Source: Qipengyuania flavescens
Lineage (GTDB): Bacteria > Pseudomonadota > Alphaproteobacteria > Sphingomonadales > Sphingomonadaceae
DNA length: 64,000 nt
Direction: 5' to 3'
NCBI RefSeq assembly: GCF_029688735.1
Contig: NZ_JARULD010000001.1
Location: 372,001-436,000 of the forward strand
Made by a program: the position numbers and the translations under genes. The notes under the pieces are model-generated. The model was not told the origin of the DNA. It was given only the letters and a program-made list of their open reading frames with translations, and searched no databases. Positions 62,000 through 64,000 of the stretch are shown here, one piece after another; within the stretch, counting starts at the first letter, position 1, and every line of letters begins with the position of its first letter.

Positions 62000-62973
62000 G
62001 CGGCTACCAGCTCCGGCGACACGGCAGCTATGTCCGAAAAATAGCGCGCCATGGCATCGGCGGTATCTTCGGACAGCGCGATATGCGCGCGCCGCCGGTC
62101 CTCAGGATCGGCCACGCGCACAAGCAAGCCGGTCTCGACCATCTGGCCGATCCAGCGCAGCGCCGTCGTCGCCGGGACGCCCGAGGCGATGCAGAGCGAG
62201 GTCACACAAACCTTGGTGCCTTCCGCCCGCGCCGCCGCAAGGTCGAGCAGCATGTCCCAGGCCGGGTCCGCGAACAGGTCGCCATCGAAATAGCGCGCAC
62301 GCGCCTGGCGGTGCTTGATGATCTGCCGGATATGGCCGGCATCGGGCAGGCGCGGGCGATTGCCCGCCGGACGCTGCCGCACATAGGCATCGTCGTCGCT
62401 GCGCCAGCCGGGCTGCGGCGCTTCCAGCCGGAACGCTCCGCCGCTCACTCGCTGGCCGGGAGCAGTCTTCTCCAGCCGCTCTGCCATGCGCCCCACCTGC
62501 TCGGTCAGGCGGAGCAGCATCATCCGGTCTTCCTCGCCCAGCTCGCGCAGGCGCAGGTTCGGAACATGCGCCAGCACGCGCCCGATCGCGATCACCCGCT
62601 CCGACCGGCAGGGGTCGACGAGGATTTGCGGCGCGGAGGAAGAGAAACACCCGAAAATCGCATCGAGCGCGCCCATGGTGGTCGAGACGACCATCTGCGT
62701 ACCCGCCTTGCCCGCCCGCATGTCGAGCCGCGATAGCAAGGCCAGAGCCTCCGCCGTATCCTCGGCGCAATCGACCAGCAGCACATCGCCCAACGCAGTA
62801 ATCGCGCCGTTCGCATACTCGGCGAGCGACATGGAATGCAGCACACAGAACCCCGCGGCCTCGGCATCGTCGCGCAACTCGCCGCGGATATGCGCGCGGT
62901 CTGCCAGCACGGTCACGCCGATCTGGCACCCGGCCGAATTGCACACCGGCTCGTAACTGAAATCCGCCTGCAT
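61996..62973 (-). CDS. MarR-type winged-helix protein with N-terminal regulator-like domain
   Basis: 325 residues from ATG 62973. The C-terminal part (about 235-320) is a MarR-like winged helix: CVTSLCIASGVPATTALRWI, QMVETGLLVRVADPEDRRRAH and ALSEDTADAMARYF. The N-terminal part (about 15-150) resembles a receiver-like or flavodoxin-like fold (DVLLVDCAEDTAEALALLSR, GTQMVVSTTMGALDAIFGCF) without an obvious phosphorylation site. Likely a transcription regulator. Targets unknown. The stop overlaps the cysG-like gene. Confidence 0.75.
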   Translation of the reverse strand: MQADFSYEPVCNSAGCQIGVTVLADRAHIRGELRDDAEAAGFCVLHSMSLAEYANGAITALGDVLLVDCAEDTAEALALLSRLDMRAGKAGTQMVVSTTMGALDAIFGCFSSSAPQILVDPCRSERVIAIGRVLAHVPNLRLRELGEEDRMMLLRLTEQVGRMAERLEKTAPGQRVSGGAFRLEAPQPGWRSDDDAYVRQRPAGNRPRLPDAGHIRQIIKHRQARARYFDGDLFADPAWDMLLDLAAARAEGTKVCVTSLCIASGVPATTALRWIGQMVETGLLVRVADPEDRRRAHIALSEDTADAMARYFSDIAAVSPELVAA

Positions 62974-63035
62974 CGAATCGCGCTCCTGCTGTTTCTTGCG
63001 AACAGGATGAGAACAAATACGGATCAGGTCAAGAC

Positions 63036-63548
63036 TCAGGCACGGATTTCGATCGGGGTCCCATCGGGCACCAGGCTCCACAACTCGGCGATTTCCGCAT
63101 TGGTCAGGGCGATGCAGCCGTCGGTCCAGTCGCCCGGCACCCGCTGGTTGTTCGGCAGGCCGTTGGGCTGGCCGTGGATGAAGATCAGCCCGCCCGGCGA
63201 GCGGCCGCGCGCTCGTGCATAGGCCCGGTCGGCGGCGTTGGGATAATCGATGTAGAGCGACAGGAAGTAGCTCGACTGCCGGTTGCCGTAGGCGATCGTA
63301 TAGCGGCCCTCGGGCGTACGCTCGTCGCCTTCGAATTGCTTGTGGCCGATGGGCCGGTCGCCGAACTGCAGGCCGCGATAGGTGCGGATGACCTCCGCAC
63401 CCTGATAGACCCACAGCGTCCGCTCCGACTTGTCGATCAGGATGAAGTCGGCGACCTCGCCCTCGCGCGCCTGTTGGGTCGACCCAGGCGACGCGCCGAG
63501 CAGCGATAGCGAGAGCAACAGGATAGCGAGCCAGCGCATGGCGCGCAT
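63036..63548 (-). CDS. L,D-transpeptidase (YkuD family)
   Basis: 170 residues: signal peptide (about 1-24), then a YkuD domain with the catalytic pattern FIHGQPNG (about 122-129) and the nucleophile Cys in GDWTDGCIALTNAEI. Such enzymes make 3-3 crosslinks or attach lipoproteins to peptidoglycan in the periplasm. The downstream ATG 63539 (Met4) has a better AGGA spacing and may be the real start. It ends 62 bp before the next gene on the same strand. Confidence 0.9.
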   Translation of the reverse strand: MRAMRWLAILLLSLSLLGASPGSTQQAREGEVADFILIDKSERTLWVYQGAEVIRTYRGLQFGDRPIGHKQFEGDERTPEGRYTIAYGNRQSSYFLSLYIDYPNAADRAYARARGRSPGGLIFIHGQPNGLPNNQRVPGDWTDGCIALTNAEIAELWSLVPDGTPIEIRA

Positions 63549-63567
63549 CCTGCCACCGCTGCGGCAA

Positions 63568-64000
63568 TCAGTCCATGAACGGATCGCGCATCAGGATCGT
63601 GTCGTCGCGCTCCGGGCTGGTCGAAACCAGCGCGACGGGCGTTTCGATCAGCTCCTGCACGCGCTGGATGTATTTCACCGCATTGGCCGGCAAATCGGCG
63701 AAGCTGCGCGCGCCGGCGGTGCTTTCCTTCCAGCCGTCCATGCTCTCGTAGATCGGTTCGACCGCGGCCTGGTCGGCGGCGTGGCTGGGGAAGTAGTCGA
63801 ACACCTGCCCGCGCAGGCGATAGCCGGTGCAGATCTTCACCTCGTCCAGCCCGTCGAGCACGTCGATCTTGGTCAGCGCAATGCCCGTCACGCCACTGAT
63901 TGCGCAGCTTTGCCGCACGATGACCGCATCGAACCAGCCGACACGGCGCTGGCGGCCGGTGACAGTGCCGAATTCGTGGCCCCGCTCGCCCAGCCCCTGG
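63568..64000 (-). CDS. purA: Adenylosuccinate synthetase, C-terminal part (5' end beyond window)
   Basis: The frame enters from beyond base 64000 and stops at 63568. The visible part reads [60 protein letters not shown] and [21 protein letters not shown], the C-terminal signature of PurA, which makes adenylosuccinate from IMP and aspartate with GTP. No start codon is present in the window. Confidence 0.95.
   Translation of the reverse strand, partial: QGLGERGHEFGTVTGRQRRVGWFDAVIVRQSCAISGVTGIALTKIDVLDGLDEVKICTGYRLRGQVFDYFPSHAADQAAVEPIYESMDGWKESTAGARSFADLPANAVKYIQRVQELIETPVALVSTSPERDDTILMRDPFMD

Overview
The window is about 64 kb of high-GC, tightly packed bacterial chromosome. Its gene content points to an alphaproteobacterium of the order Sphingomonadales, most likely an Erythrobacter/Qipengyuania-type member of the Erythrobacteraceae. 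The evidence is a CcrM cell-cycle methyltransferase with a RAMA-like tail, a ChvI-ChvG / HprK / RapZ / EIIA / HPr cluster next to ATP-dependent pckA, a three-gene proton-translocating transhydrogenase (pntA split in two), an aa3-oxidase subunit IV micro-gene, two EcfG-type promoters (GGAAC-N16/17-CGTT), and many TonB-system genes. The genus is inference. Nearly everything is ordinary chromosome: no prophage, insertion sequence, CRISPR array or defence island was found.

Layout. 0-10 kb (mostly minus strand): dGTPase (cut by the window edge), a secreted subtilisin, a RacX-type racemase, a translationally coupled trio (beta-helix protein, SO2930-type dihaem cytochrome, alpha/beta hydrolase), then pntA1-pntA2-pntB and an oxidase subunit IV peptide. 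10-20 kb: an NtrC-like regulator with an altered GAFTGA loop, a small lower-GC gene bracketed by a scrambled copy of that regulator's 3' end, folP, a membrane protein plus PRC-barrel pair, a large TonB-dependent receptor and ccrM. 20-30 kb: DUF421, SDR and rnhB on the minus strand; a PQQ-type sugar dehydrogenase lipoprotein, GNAT, DUF1285, Nudix and cca on the plus strand; parC. 30-41 kb: a DJ-1/PfpI stress protein, DUF4349 lipoprotein, MscS channel, two cysteine desulfurases with a 2Fe-2S ferredoxin, a TonB-like protein, DUF3597, a DUF885 peptidase-like lipoprotein and glutaminyl cyclase. 41-52 kb: pckA divergent from chvI-chvG-hprK-rapZ-EIIA-ptsH and an rRNA methyltransferase, an HWE kinase, rmuC and a cysteine-rich copper-storage-like protein. 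52-64 kb: def and recR divergent from fmt-truA, an oxidoreductase, asparaginase, tRNA-Val(TAC), a TlpA-like lipoprotein divergent from argH-lptM-like-lysA-cysG-like, a MarR-type protein, an L,D-transpeptidase and purA (cut by the edge).

Gene cooperation. The ChvG/ChvI and phosphotransfer block looks like the nutrient and acid signalling hub that in relatives tunes pckA. HprK, HPr and EIIA form a regulatory PTS without any sugar permease here. EcfG-type promoters before the PfpI and DUF3597 genes put both in a probable general stress regulon.

The most interesting non-gene structure is a family of roughly 142-144 bp three-hairpin elements (24048-24191 and 52791-52932, with a solo hairpin at 27392-27426). 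Their stems change sequence between copies but keep pairing. A different palindromic repeat lies in frame inside the 5' end of pntB (about 8389-8480). REP-like inverted repeats occur at 34780-34874 and 54483-54571.
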